From CAYOWQ01 sp964407695 (GTDB taxonomy: Bacteria > Planctomycetota > Phycisphaerae > Phycisphaerales > SM1A02): a stretch of 64,000 nucleotides of DNA. The notes under the pieces were generated by a model. The model did not search any database, was not told where the DNA came from, and saw nothing but the letters and a program-made list of their open reading frames with translations. The position numbers were made by a program, and so were the translations under genes. The stretch is from NCBI GenBank assembly GCA_964407695.1, contig CAYOWQ010000001.1, forward strand, positions 124,001 through 188,000, given 5' to 3'. Shown in pieces: positions 35,501-44,243 of the stretch; positions within the stretch are counted from its first letter, which is position 1, and the number at the start of each line of letters is the position of its first letter.

Positions 35501-36452
35501 CGGCATCCTCATAGGTGCACATGGCCCGCACCGCGCCATTCGTCGTCCCAACCGACACCCACCCATCACCGGTCCACCCGGCAATGTTCTGACCAGCGCC
35601 GTTGATGCTGGTGAACGATCCGCCCGCGAGGATGATGACCTGCGGATCGATCGTCACCACATTCTGGGTGTTCTGCAGCGAGAACACCGCGCTGCCGAGA
35701 AGGGTGCCGATGTTCTGAAAGTTGAATCCATTCCACTTGGCGATGCCGTTGCAGGGCACCCCGCCGGCGGCCGTGAATTGCCCGCCAACGATCAACTCCG
35801 GTCCGTTGCCTTCGTCAAACACTTCAAGGGCGATCACGACCGGAATCGGGCCGGTAATTCCGGTGCTCAATGCCGACCATGCCATTCCGTCCCAGCGGGC
35901 GAGATTGGCCGCCGCGACGCCGCCGATTGCCGTGAACTGCCCGCCGACGATCAGGTCGCCGTCGTATTCCGCCATGCAGTTGATCAGGACGCCGTTGGTG
36001 ATGCCGCCGCCGACACTGCTCCAGTTGCCGCGACTCCATCGCGCGATGCCCTTGGTTCCTCCAAGACCGCCCGCGGCGAAGAACTCGCCCGCCACATACA
36101 TCTCCTGATAATTGTTGTAGATCAGGACATCGCGCACGGTGCTGGATGCACCGGGTGAGAGATTGCCTCCGGGCAGCGCTGACCACGAGCTTCCGTTCCA
36201 GAGGGCGATGAACTTGATGGCGGAGTCGCCGCCGGCGGACCCGAAATCGCCCGCGACCACGAGATCAAGGTTGTCGCCGAAGAATGGTCCAAACGCCCGG
36301 ACGGCAAACTGGCCGCCGGGCGCGGTCAGGCCGGGGTTGCCGATCGTGAGGTCCCATCCGCCCTCGCATTGGGCCCCTGCGGGTGCGGCGACGGCCATGC
36401 ATACCAGGCCGGCACAGAGACATGTTCCCGCCATTGAAGGTTGTCTTTTCAT
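32589..36452 (-). CDS. Giant secreted dockerin protein with kelch-like and FG-GAP/VCBS repeats
   Basis: A 1287-residue exoprotein. The signal peptide is MKRQPSMAGTCLCAGLVCMA to APAGA. Residues about 30-400 carry about seven propeller-like repeats of the form GGxFTxxGGxxxNxIARWxG. About 430-880 is autotransporter-like beta-helix (NLQVGGTGAEASLEINAAAM). About 890-1240 is FG-GAP/VCBS-type Ca-binding repeats with FDGDGTTDLVVANTGSN and VPCSVEPIDVDGDGLTDLVV. The C-terminus is a dockerin pair (GDQNGDGIVNGADLGLLLAA and DLNQDGTVNGSDLGLLLAGW). It is presumably surface or extracellular; the dockerin has no cohesin partner in the window. It shares its C-terminal third with three other giants here. Confidence 0.8.
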   Translation of the reverse strand: MKRQPSMAGTCLCAGLVCMAVAAPAGAQCEGGWDLTIGNPGLTAPGGQFAVRAFGPFFGDNLDLVVAGDFGSAGGDSAIKFIALWNGSSWSALPGGNLSPGASSTVRDVLIYNNYQEMYVAGEFFAAGGLGGTKGIARWSRGNWSSVGGGITNGVLINCMAEYDGDLIVGGQFTAIGGVAAANLARWDGMAWSALSTGITGPIPVVIALEVFDEGNGPELIVGGQFTAAGGVPCNGIAKWNGFNFQNIGTLLGSAVFSLQNTQNVVTIDPQVIILAGGSFTSINGAGQNIAGWTGDGWVSVGTTNGAVRAMCTYEDADRSAGVYIGGDFTTVNGQTAPGLARLNQLGWWTNSTLGVGGGSVRALTSWNPDIDWSVYVGGSFTLAGGAPANRIARWGGFLDSYWEGPGTILSQGANWGCGEVPGEQTDAWISGYTKGPTPLFLSEGVACNRLVIDDSDLTIDLQGNTLTLHEPTPGGHAALRISGGISGGAEDQYSNLAIVSNSPGGTLDAETVAVGVASGELALLSINGNMTQLNVGRNLQVGGTGAEASLEINAAAMVVLDADAGLSVGGKSAVLGVLDGSTLVSPQSTYIQSGSSVTVSGNGFDANDNVVSSLLDCSGVFVAGVDPGACSITIQDSGALLIDTTGVAATFGFSVDSVVSVSIKGGSITAINDQIRIGYNGIADFFIAPGSTANAASIVINPLGVVRGGGVLQGSPVSNLGVISPGVGVGSTDTMTVNASLVMSGTSSLGAPAKGTFVVDLIAIQDGPQQVLADSLDVSGGATLGGKLLVRTNQPFAVSKTTMLPLITASTISGSFDGIQLPGLINTVPSVQLLPSAVAGGQDQLVLTLSPISQVLNFEPESVATLESGLPASAVLGNFDSDPTLDLAITVPAPAPTQKGSVVVLFNLEINNGDLLYTSAVQKTVGMVPSAIDAADFDGDGTTDLVVANTGSNSVTYLFNSGGGGAFPASFISAVGLAPMAVKATSAPASLAGSSDQFVIVANSGSNNVTVQLATAGFDPMTIDTLVAGAVPCSVEPIDVDGDGLTDLVVSNNGSDTVGVYKYKTGSFKAPEFFPCGDSPMDVRATDLTPGDGLGLPEIIVTASGSNALSVLINRGGFDFDPPIFFATGDHPTSLTLFNLDGDNDLDIALVSGPDDDRTVEIFRNDAMSGGDEVILTEVENLDPSGNAIVVLSGDVDQNGTDDIVTVNDDTLDEGVAGGPTGSVSVFSNTSLPVPLGDQNGDGIVNGADLGLLLAAWGTSAFFADLNQDGTVNGSDLGLLLAGWTP

Positions 36453-36557
36453 CGAGGGGCTCGCATGGAGTCGGACGGAACGAAGGAAGTATCTCAGAGG
36501 GGTGGATTGCCAGTCAATGAATTTGCCAGGCTGAGGGCGGAGCTTTCGGCGCGCTGA

Positions 36558-39500
36558 CTAGGGGCAATCGCGCCAGGTGGCGAGGAGGAGTCCGAGGTCA
36601 GCGCCGTCGACGGCGCCGCTGCCGTCCAGGTCGGGGATGGGATCAGTGGTGTTCCACGCGGCGAGGAGCAGGCCGAGATCAGCGCCATTGACCAGGCCGT
36701 CGCCGTTGAGATCGGCGAGGCAGAGGTTGAGTCCCAGCGCGGTGTTGGGCAACGCGGCGACGAACGGGCTCGGGGGTCCATCACCCGCCACACCGCCGCC
36801 GCCTGAAGCGGGCGCGTTGACGGTGATGAGGTCGTCGTCGGTGTCGAGGTCGAGGTCGCCGGCGAGGACGAGAAGGGGCCTTCCGCCGGTCTCGAGGTTC
36901 TCGGCATCGGCGAGGGTCAGTTGCGATCCGCCGTCGGTGTCGTTGCGCAGGACCTTCACCACGGGACCGAGGTCTTCGTCGGTGGCGACCAGCGCGATCT
37001 CCGGGTCGTCGTCTTCGTCGAGGTCCACCAGCACCATCGACCCGGCAAGAAGCGAGTCGGCATTGACCGGCAGGTTCACGGCCGGCGCGAAGTCTCCGCC
37101 GCCCTTGTTGACATAGACGGAGACGGTGGCATCGCCGCTGTTGCTGGTGACGATCTCGGGCTGCTGGTCGCCGTCGAGATCGTCGGCCTGCACGTCGATC
37201 GGTCCGATGCCCGAGGCGAGGAAGACCGCGGGGTCGAAGCCGCCTCCACCGTTGAAGTAGAGAGCGATGGTGTCGTCGGCGTGGTTGGTCACGACGAGGT
37301 CGATCAGGCCATCGCTATCGATATCGACGGGCTCCACGGAGCAGGGCACCGCCCCGGCGATGAGGGTCTGGATGACGGTCAGAACCTGTCCGTTCGCATC
37401 GACGATGGAGACGGTGCCAGCGCTGGCGTTGGCGACGGCGAGTTGACGACCGGAGGCGGGAATGAAGGAGGCAGCCTTGACCGCCATGGGCTGAGTGCCG
37501 ACGGGGACATCAACCCGGGCGAAGGTCTCTCCCGAGCCGTCGTTGAAGAGGACGCTGACATCATCGTCACCGGCGTTGGCGACGGCAATGTCGGCCGGCC
37601 CATCGCCGCCGTCGAGATCGGCGATCTCGACGGAGAGGGGGTTGACACCCACGGCGAAGGCGATGGCGGGTTCGTCGTAGGTGAGCTGGCCATCGACGAG
37701 CTGAAGGTTGTGAAGCACGAGGACCTGGCCCGGCGAGGCCTCGGGATTCGCGCTGTCGGGCAAGGCGATGGCGAGGTCGAGGCGGTTCTCAGGATCGTTG
37801 TCGAGGTGGCCGACGGCCGCGGCGGCGGGTGAGCCGTTGACATCAACACTGCTGGGACCGTCAAAGCCGAGGGCCGAGGACAGCGATTCAACGGAGAGGG
37901 AGACGGCTTCGCCGCCCCCGGCGAGGCCGCCCCCGCCGGCGACACCCGATGCGGGGCCGTAGTTCACCCGCATGATCTTCCCGGGAATGGCGGGGAGCAG
38001 GGCGACGTCGAATTGATCGGTGATGGTGTCGGCGGTGAGGATGTCGTAAGGAGGGTTGAGGATGGAAATCGGCTCTTCCGGGACCACGAAGAGACCGCCT
38101 GCAAGGGTCGCCTCGCCATTGACAACAAGTTGCCCGATGCTGGTGGAATCCTCGTCGATGAGGAATTCCGGAGCGAGAGAACCGGTGCTATCGGGCGACA
38201 CATCGACCTGGCTATAGCTGCCATTGATGGTGAGCGGGCAGCAGCCGGCCGCAGGCTTGATCGTGCCGGAGCTGAAGACAAGACCGCTGAATGTACCGTC
38301 GCCGGTGATGATTCCGTTTCGAGTGACGGCGGCAATGGCGGTCTTCAACTCAGCGCCGGAATTGATCTGCACCAGTCCATCACCGACGTAGAGGATCGTG
38401 GCGTTGAGCGATGAGCCGGCCTCGGAGAGGGTCAGGATGCCGGAGCCATCTCCAAGACCGACGCCGCAGGTAAAAGTGTCCGTGACCTTCGAGCCGCCGA
38501 GCACGGTGAGGGCGCCGAATCCATCATCGCCGACGCGGATTTCGTCGGTTGAGAGGATGGCTGCGTTGTCGAGCACGAGGTGACCGATGGCGCCGGGATC
38601 GTGGCCGATCAACGTGTCACCGGCGTTGATGATTCCGGCAGAGAGGGTCGCGATGGCGTTGTCGCCTTGCTCATCACCGACGATGAGGCCGTCGGAAGAG
38701 TCAAGATCGAGTTCACCGCCGACCAGTGAGACATCGCCACGATGGAAGAGGAGTTGCTTGGCGGCAAAATCGCCGTCGACGTTGACGAGGTAGCTCTCGT
38801 CGATCACGAAGTGGGCGGAATTCTGCGCCGATGGAGACATCGGAGACCAGTTCAGTGCCTGGGAGTAGTTGCCGCCGACAGGATTGATCCAGACGACTTG
38901 AGTGCCGGGGGCGGTGATGCCGACGAACTCGGCAGCGCCGATATCGACGATGGGAGCATTGCCTTCGCCTCCATCGGTGGTGCCGATGTCGTCGAAGCGC
39001 CGGATCCGGTCCTTGATATCTCGCGGGGTCCATTCATCGGTGATGCCATCGGCATCCAGGTCGAAGTCGTCGAGGAGAAGCAGTGCGTTGCTGCCCCGAT
39101 CGATGCAGGGCGATCCGGCGGCGAGCGAGACGTCATCGTCGGGAGTGCCGAGAATGTTGTCGGGGCCGTCAAGGTCGATGAAAAGCGGATTGACGTTGAA
39201 GATTGAATTCGAGATGACCGGTCCGACGGGCGCGGAGCCCTGTAAGAGACAGTATGAGATGGTGTCGTCGGAGTTGAACCCGGAAACGGACGAGGAGGAG
39301 CCCCAGATAACGGAATTCCGCAGCGATACCGTCGATCCACTGGCGCTAATGCCCGTCGAACCCACGTTTCCTGCGAATGTGCACGAATTGAATTCCGCGG
39401 CTGCACCGCTCGTCAATTCGACTATCGTGGTCGGACCCCCGGTTGAGGAGTTGTTTGCACAGACACAGTGATCGAACGTCCAATGAGACGCTGCACCTGA

Positions 39501-40172
39501 ACTCTGGAGAAAGATGGGCGAGCCTGCGGTTTTCATGTTCCCGACAAACCACGTATGGCGAGCTTCAATGTCAGAATCGGTGCTGCCGATGCACACCCCC
39601 GATTTCCCTGCATTGTTCTGGAACACGACGCGAAGAAGGACGATATCCGATCCTATGACCGAGAGAGCAGACGGCTCTGTCGAGTTCATTCCGCCCGAGA
39701 TCTTGCAATCCTCCAAGAGTGAGCCTGTGACGCCGCTGGCGCTCAGAACAGTCTTCGAATTGGTCCCGACAACTAACGTCTGTGTGTCGTTGTTATCGAG
39801 ATCACCGCTTAGGACCGTGACCGCAAGTGGATCTGTGAGGTCTCTCTCGTCGGGTGCCGCCTCGAATCCACCAAAGTGACCAATGATCGACACCTCCGAG
39901 CGGAGTTCAAAGCTGATTTCATTATTGGAACCTGCAGGCGTTGGTGCAGGCTTGTACTTCCCGCCGGCCACCCAGATCTCGACCGGCTTGGGAAGGGAGT
40001 CGCTGGCCGCGAGGGCGAGTTGGAGGTCCTTGAATGCGGCGGCCCATGACGTGCCGTTGCCGCCGGGGCGGGCGGCCTGATTGACGTAGATGATCGTCGG
40101 GTCGGCGAAGGCGATGGACGCGGTCATCGCCGCCAAGGCGGCCAGGCACAACCTGATGCGAAATCCTCCCAT
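36558..40172 (-). CDS. Giant secreted dockerin protein with beta-helix and FG-GAP/VCBS repeats
   Basis: A 1204-residue exoprotein. The signal peptide MGGFRIRLCLAALAAMTASI ends AFA. Next is a right-handed beta-helix/polymorphic outer-membrane-protein-like part (IIYVNQAARPGGNGTSWAAA, the usual opening of planctomycete beta-helix proteins), then autotransporter-like repeats (about 450-800). VCBS/FG-GAP repeats with DLDGGDGPADIAVANAGDDD and VPCSVEPVDIDSDGLIDLVV come next, and a C-terminal dockerin pair (DLNGDGLVNGADLGLLLAAW, DGSGAVDGADLGLLLATW). ATG 40172 is preferred to an upstream frame because it starts the signal peptide. Confidence 0.8.
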   Translation of the reverse strand: MGGFRIRLCLAALAAMTASIAFADPTIIYVNQAARPGGNGTSWAAAFKDLQLALAASDSLPKPVEIWVAGGKYKPAPTPAGSNNEISFELRSEVSIIGHFGGFEAAPDERDLTDPLAVTVLSGDLDNNDTQTLVVGTNSKTVLSASGVTGSLLEDCKISGGMNSTEPSALSVIGSDIVLLRVVFQNNAGKSGVCIGSTDSDIEARHTWFVGNMKTAGSPIFLQSSGAASHWTFDHCVCANNSSTGGPTTIVELTSGAAAEFNSCTFAGNVGSTGISASGSTVSLRNSVIWGSSSSVSGFNSDDTISYCLLQGSAPVGPVISNSIFNVNPLFIDLDGPDNILGTPDDDVSLAAGSPCIDRGSNALLLLDDFDLDADGITDEWTPRDIKDRIRRFDDIGTTDGGEGNAPIVDIGAAEFVGITAPGTQVVWINPVGGNYSQALNWSPMSPSAQNSAHFVIDESYLVNVDGDFAAKQLLFHRGDVSLVGGELDLDSSDGLIVGDEQGDNAIATLSAGIINAGDTLIGHDPGAIGHLVLDNAAILSTDEIRVGDDGFGALTVLGGSKVTDTFTCGVGLGDGSGILTLSEAGSSLNATILYVGDGLVQINSGAELKTAIAAVTRNGIITGDGTFSGLVFSSGTIKPAAGCCPLTINGSYSQVDVSPDSTGSLAPEFLIDEDSTSIGQLVVNGEATLAGGLFVVPEEPISILNPPYDILTADTITDQFDVALLPAIPGKIMRVNYGPASGVAGGGGLAGGGEAVSLSVESLSSALGFDGPSSVDVNGSPAAAAVGHLDNDPENRLDLAIALPDSANPEASPGQVLVLHNLQLVDGQLTYDEPAIAFAVGVNPLSVEIADLDGGDGPADIAVANAGDDDVSVLFNDGSGETFARVDVPVGTQPMAVKAASFIPASGRQLAVANASAGTVSIVDANGQVLTVIQTLIAGAVPCSVEPVDIDSDGLIDLVVTNHADDTIALYFNGGGGFDPAVFLASGIGPIDVQADDLDGDQQPEIVTSNSGDATVSVYVNKGGGDFAPAVNLPVNADSLLAGSMVLVDLDEDDDPEIALVATDEDLGPVVKVLRNDTDGGSQLTLADAENLETGGRPLLVLAGDLDLDTDDDLITVNAPASGGGGVAGDGPPSPFVAALPNTALGLNLCLADLNGDGLVNGADLGLLLAAWNTTDPIPDLDGSGAVDGADLGLLLATWRDCP

Positions 40173-40316
40173 GATGCGGGTCTGCCTTTCTCTGGTCGCC
40201 GTGTTGATCCTCGAACCGCCATTGTCAGAGAAGCGGCATCGAGAATCAACAGTCGACCTGGACACACAAGGAGAAAGGCACCAGGACCGACGCCCGGCGC
40301 GCGGAAGTCGGCGTGA

Positions 40317-41138
40317 CTAGCAGGGTCCCCATTTGGCAAGCAGGATGCCGAGGTCTTCGCCATCGATGGTCCCGTCGCCATTGAGATCAGAATCTGAAAA
40401 CATATCTCCCCAATCGGCGAGCAACTGGCCCAAGTCAGCACCGTCGATGACGTTGTCGAAATTTGAGTCACCGGGGCAATTGTTGCAATGCGAAAGCTGA
40501 CCAAAAGCAATGAACTCAATTCTCGGCGTTTGAACGACGGTTCCGCCGGCCTCCTTTACGGTGAGTTGAACCTGCCCCGAGATGCCGGAGCACGTAATAT
40601 CCTGGCCGGGCAGATCAATGTACGAGAACCGGGCGATGAGAACCTTGAGATCCGGGTAGGTGCCGGCCAACGCCGCGGAAGATGTGCGCGGGTTGCTGAA
40701 CCAGCCGGCATTGTCGCCGAAGGAACCGCCTGCAATGAACGCAGCTTCTTTGAATGAGGGATCGACCGTCACAGGGTTTTTCACGTTGCCCGGGTTGCCG
40801 GTCTTGCCGGAGTAATCGAAACCAATAGTGACGAACGAATCAACCTCGCTGCCAAGTTGTGAGTACTCATCGAATGAGAGAGGTGTGCTCTGTGCCTCAC
40901 CATCGGCGTTGAGTGCGTGATAGAGCGGAAGCGATGGAGAGATGGACGCATTGAAGACGTTGAAGAGCGAGTCGTCGGGGTTATTAAACTTTGCGTAGAG
41001 TTCAAAGATCTTCGCGTTATTGAGCTTGAAACCCTGACCGTCCGGAACGTCGGAGAGGAAATCGTCAGTTACAACCTCAACAAACAGACCCACAAAAGCT
41101 GCGCGGGCAGCAGCCGCGATCATGAGCACGACGAGCAT
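40317..41138 (-). CDS. Secreted FELYA-domain protein with C-terminal dockerin
   Basis: A 273-residue protein homologous to the neighbouring 41166-41912 gene (FVGLFVEVVTDDF, FELYAKFNNPDDSLFNVFNA, YHALNADGEAQSTPLS, EVDSFVTIGFDYSGKTGNPG). It ends in a dockerin pair (GDSNFDNVIDGADLGQLLAD, DLNGDGTIDGEDLGILLAKW). The N-terminus MLVVLMIAAAARAA is a short signal lacking the usual basic start. In the same frame, FKKTATVQS lies just upstream and would supply it, but a stop codon (the end of the preceding gene) comes first. No ribosome-binding site was found, so the start is uncertain. Confidence 0.7.
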   Translation of the reverse strand: MLVVLMIAAAARAAFVGLFVEVVTDDFLSDVPDGQGFKLNNAKIFELYAKFNNPDDSLFNVFNASISPSLPLYHALNADGEAQSTPLSFDEYSQLGSEVDSFVTIGFDYSGKTGNPGNVKNPVTVDPSFKEAAFIAGGSFGDNAGWFSNPRTSSAALAGTYPDLKVLIARFSYIDLPGQDITCSGISGQVQLTVKEAGGTVVQTPRIEFIAFGQLSHCNNCPGDSNFDNVIDGADLGQLLADWGDMFSDSDLNGDGTIDGEDLGILLAKWGPC

Positions 41139-41165
41139 CGATTGAACGGTTGCAGTCTTCTTGAA

Positions 41166-41912
41166 TCAGCGGCCCCTGCGGAATGGCTCGGCTCGGCGGC
41201 GCGATGGGTTGAAACAGAGCGGCAACAGGAACGCGGCCAGAATGGGCGGGGCGGGGCAGTGCAGGGGGGTGAAAAACTCAATTGCCACGGTCTGGAGAGT
41301 CTGGACTCCGTTGTTCTTGACTGTGAGCTGAAGACTGCCCGAAATGGCAGGGCAGTAATGCTGACCCGGATCAAAGAAGGCGAATCGGGCGAGCAGAATC
41401 TTGAAATCGCCGAAGGTGCCGGCCTTCGTCGCAGGTGATCCAGGCGGATTGGCAAACCAACCGGCGTTGGTTCCCATGGAGGTGCCATTCTCGAACGCAT
41501 TCTGATTGAAGCCCGGGTCGAGCGTGACTGGATTGGTGGCCCCCCCGGGATTTCCGTTCTTTCCTGAATAGTCGAAGCCGATCGTCACAAACGTATCGAC
41601 CTCGCTGCCCCAACTTTCGTAGTTGCTCTTGCTGAGCGGTGTGGACTGCTTCTCGCCGTCAAAGTTCAGCGCGTGGTAAAAGGCATGGTTCGAGTTGATG
41701 TTCGCGTTGAAAACATTCTGCAGCGTGTCGTTGGGATTACTGAAGTTTGCGTAGAGCTCGAACACGAATGTGTTGGATTCTGACTGCCCCAGAGCGTTCG
41801 GTGTAGCACCGACAAGCTTACTGCTGACATCTTCCATCTTGATGCCGATGAAATCGGCGCTGGCCGTTGCGGCCGCAAGGAATGCGGCTCCGACGCTAAG
41901 GATTGTTTTCAC
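41166..41912 (-). CDS. Secreted FELYA-domain protein with PAP-type C-terminal tail
   Basis: A 248-residue protein with signal peptide MKTILSVGAAFLAAATASA. The domain (DFIGIKMEDVSSKLVG, FELYANFSNPNDTLQNVFNA, FYHALNFDGEKQSTPLSKS, EVDTFVTIGFDYSGKNGNPG) is shared with the next gene and, in shortened form, with 32052-32429. Instead of a dockerin it ends CPAPPILAAFLLPLCFNPSR then RRAEPFRRGR, a Pro-Ala-Pro, hydrophobic, Arg-rich tail like the B family. So homologous domains here are delivered with either a dockerin or a sorting tail. Its stop is in the same frame as the next gene, 27 bases before it. Confidence 0.75.
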   Translation of the reverse strand: MKTILSVGAAFLAAATASADFIGIKMEDVSSKLVGATPNALGQSESNTFVFELYANFSNPNDTLQNVFNANINSNHAFYHALNFDGEKQSTPLSKSNYESWGSEVDTFVTIGFDYSGKNGNPGGATNPVTLDPGFNQNAFENGTSMGTNAGWFANPPGSPATKAGTFGDFKILLARFAFFDPGQHYCPAISGSLQLTVKNNGVQTLQTVAIEFFTPLHCPAPPILAAFLLPLCFNPSRRRAEPFRRGR

Positions 41913-42040
41913 GTGCTCGCTCCCTGAATGAGACCGACCCGCAGCGGGATCCGTGGCCTTGGAACCGTGACCCGGGATACTGGATTGTCGCGCCGGGTTG
42001 GGGCCGGTGCAAGAGGAATCTGTGTGAAGATTCGGTGGAG

Positions 42041-42301
42041 TCAGCGCTTTCGGGCGGGGCGGCGGCGGTCGAGCAGGGCGACGAGGCGCTGCTGGGCGTG
42101 TTCAAGAGCGGCGATGGCCCGGGTGTTTTCCCTGATCACGGTGATGAGCGTTTCGGAATCGCGATGGAGGGAGATGATGCGGGCATGGGCGTCGTCGAGT
42201 TGCTTTTCGCGGGCTGCGGCGTGGCGGCGTTCGAGGATCCAGAGGAGGCCGATGAGTCCGGCGACGCCGAACTGGGAGATGGCGGGGATGAGGTCGGGCA
42301 T
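42041..42301 (-). CDS. Small membrane protein with coiled coil, phage module
   Basis: An 86-residue protein with one N-terminal membrane segment (MPDLIPAISQFGVAGLIGLL) and a basic helical rest with coiled-coil character (AREKQLDDAHARIISLHRDS, RAIAALEHAQQRLVALLDRR). Proteins like this are often found at the end of phage structural modules as holin- or lysis-associated membrane proteins. The position right after the capsid gene supports a phage role, but no sequence signature proves it. Confidence 0.5.
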   Translation of the reverse strand: MPDLIPAISQFGVAGLIGLLWILERRHAAAREKQLDDAHARIISLHRDSETLITVIRENTRAIAALEHAQQRLVALLDRRRPARKR

Positions 42302-42318
42302 TTGGGAATCAGATGTTG

Positions 42319-42350
42319 AGGTGGCGAGGTGTCAAGGTGTCGAGGTGTCG
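42319..42350. repeat. Tandem 8-bp repeat, four units
   Basis: Units of aggtggcg, aggtgtca, aggtgtcg and aggtgtcg, between the small membrane protein and the capsid gene. It has the same period and copy number as the array at 8667-8698 though a different unit, which suggests a genomic class of short tandem repeats. Confidence 0.7.
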
Positions 42351-42358
42351 AGGGAATG

Positions 42359-42389
42359 CGCGGCACGCCGGTGTTTGCGGCGTGCCGCG
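42359..42389 (-). terminator. Strong hairpin downstream of the capsid gene
   Basis: An 11-bp perfect stem: cgcggcacgcc (42359-42369) with ggcgtgccgcg (42379-42389). It lacks a long U-run, but its position 108 bases after the capsid stop suits a processing or attenuation hairpin that limits read-through into the small membrane-protein gene. Confidence 0.5.
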
Positions 42390-42496
42390 CGGGAGTTGGT
42401 TCAGAGGAATGAGGCGGTTTGACGTTGGATCCGGCCTTCCAGCTGGTTCGGTCCGGCTTTCGGGGACAGATGGCTCGCACGGCGGACTTACGAGAA

Positions 42497-43666
42497 TCAG
42501 TTCAGACCGAGGCCGCCAAGGATGGCGTGGGCGGATTCGTTTTTCATCTCGAGCGTGTATTCGCCGATTACCTGACCGATTTCGGAGTCGCCGGTCGACG
42601 CCAGCTTCTTGAACTGGAACGATCGGCCCGAGAGCGGCACCACGCTGAGACGCGAACTGTCGAGCAGCAGGATCGAGCCCGACGGAACCCAGCGGCTCAT
42701 GATCACGCGACAGACGCCGAAATCGCTCTCATACACGTCGACCATCTGCTTGAAGCGATCGTCCTTCTCGCGGAAGCGCTGGCTGGAGGCGATGAACTGG
42801 TTGATGCGCCGCTTCTGGAACCCGCCGCAGACGATGGTGTCGATCTTTGCCTGTGAGTTGGTCCAGACGGTACGCAGCGCGGCGTTGAGCGCCTCTTCGG
42901 TGAGCAGGTCTTCATTGTCGCCTTCGCCGGTGGGGATATCACCCGAACCGATGAGCAGCGCGTTGGTGCTGATCGAGGCGATGATGCCGCGCATCGTGCG
43001 CCGGGTGGAGGCGTCGCCCTGCGGATTCGCGGCGGCGGCGTAACCGTTGATCACCGAGTTTTCCAGATCGCGCACCAGCTCGCGCAGGCGCTCCTGCTTC
43101 TGATAGTCGAGCTCGTCGGCGAGGCCGAGTTGCTTCGCGGCCAACTGGCTTCCCGAGACCTCGACGGTGGCCGCGAATATCTGGGTGTAGTTCTGCTTTC
43201 GCAGGCGGTTGGTGAACCGTGCAGCGGAAGCGGCTTCACCTTCAAGTGCGGCGTGACCGATGATGAGGAGGTGATCATCGTCGGCGAGGTTGGCGCTGGG
43301 TGAGCCGCCATACTGACGAACAACGGTCAGCGTGTTGCTGGTGACTCCGGTGACGAGCATGACTTCCTTCTTGCCGGCGAGCTGGATCTGGTCGCCGGGC
43401 TTGAAGCGATCGCCGTGATCGACGACGAAGGAAGTGTCGGTGGCGGGGTTGCCGAAGGTGTTGTCGTTCACGGCGTCGGAGTTGGGCAGAAGCTCGTCTT
43501 CGAGCCATTCGTGAACGGTTGCGGTGGCGGAGCTTTGGGCATCGCCGAGGTGATCGAGCAGGGGCGTTTCAAACGGCGAAATCAGGCCGATGATGTCGGC
43601 GACGTCTTCGGCGATTTCGGGAAGTGAAGCGCCGGCGGAGTAGGTTGCTTTTCCGGTGAAGGGCAT
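42497..43666 (-). CDS. Phage major capsid protein (DUF5309/SU10-like)
   Basis: A 389-residue protein MPFTGKATYSAGASLPEIAE and so on. ISPFETPLLDHLGDAQSSAT and TVHEWLEDELLPNS match the SU10/DUF5309 capsid group. The middle has the KQNYTQIFAATVEVSGSQLA extended segment and the C-terminus shows YESDFGVCRVIMSRWVPSGS then LKMKNE-like EYTLEMKNESAHAILGG. It forms icosahedral shells in phages and related elements. The ATG 43666 has an aagga ribosome-binding site. It follows the scaffold-like gene and portal on the same strand. Confidence 0.8.
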   Translation of the reverse strand: MPFTGKATYSAGASLPEIAEDVADIIGLISPFETPLLDHLGDAQSSATATVHEWLEDELLPNSDAVNDNTFGNPATDTSFVVDHGDRFKPGDQIQLAGKKEVMLVTGVTSNTLTVVRQYGGSPSANLADDDHLLIIGHAALEGEAASAARFTNRLRKQNYTQIFAATVEVSGSQLAAKQLGLADELDYQKQERLRELVRDLENSVINGYAAAANPQGDASTRRTMRGIIASISTNALLIGSGDIPTGEGDNEDLLTEEALNAALRTVWTNSQAKIDTIVCGGFQKRRINQFIASSQRFREKDDRFKQMVDVYESDFGVCRVIMSRWVPSGSILLLDSSRLSVVPLSGRSFQFKKLASTGDSEIGQVIGEYTLEMKNESAHAILGGLGLN

Positions 43667-43773
43667 GGGAATTCCTTGAATTGGGGTTGAGGAGAGCAGG
43701 AGGGCAGGACGAGAGAGTTGAAGTGTTGTGGCGGTGGGGTGGGAGCTCCTTTCAGCGTGTGCGGGTCCGGAGG

Positions 43774-44178
43774 TCAGGTCGAGGTCTTGGTCTTTCGCTT
43801 GAGCCTCAGATACGCGAGCAGGTCGGCGCGGTGACCGGTGGCCAGAGCACCGGCCGCCGCGGATTCGAGTGCGGCCGCCGGAGAACTCGCGGTGCGAGCG
43901 CCGGATGCGGAGGCGGGTCGCGTCGGCGGTTCGAAGAGGTGCGGTTGCTGCGAGCGCAACGCGGCGGCCGCATCGGCGGGCGATTTGCCTGCAGAGTGGC
44001 CGGCAGATTGGCCGGGTTGAAGCTGTTGAAGCAGCGCAGCGCGGGCGGCCGCGAGATCGATGGGGCGATGGGGGAGGAGTGCGGCGTCGATCTCGCGTTC
44101 TTGCTGAAGAGATGCGAGTGCAGTGCGGGCCTCGGCGAGTTGGGTGGCGAGCGGGTTGTCGGCGGTTGGTTCGGGCAT
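43774..44178 (-). CDS. Scaffold-like protein between portal and capsid
   Basis: A 134-residue Ala-rich helical protein (MPEPTADNPLATQLAEARTA, ASLQQEREIDAALLPHRPID) with a basic end (LLAYLRLKRKTKTST). It has no catalytic motif. Its place between portal and capsid, its helical composition and its charged C-terminus match phage scaffolding proteins, which guide capsid assembly; this assignment is positional. Confidence 0.5.
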   Translation of the reverse strand: MPEPTADNPLATQLAEARTALASLQQEREIDAALLPHRPIDLAAARAALLQQLQPGQSAGHSAGKSPADAAAALRSQQPHLFEPPTRPASASGARTASSPAAALESAAAGALATGHRADLLAYLRLKRKTKTST

Positions 44179-44243
44179 GAGATGTCCTTGTGAAGGGATG
44201 GGGTGGACGAGGGGCGAGCGCGGGATGGATGAGCGACCAAGCG

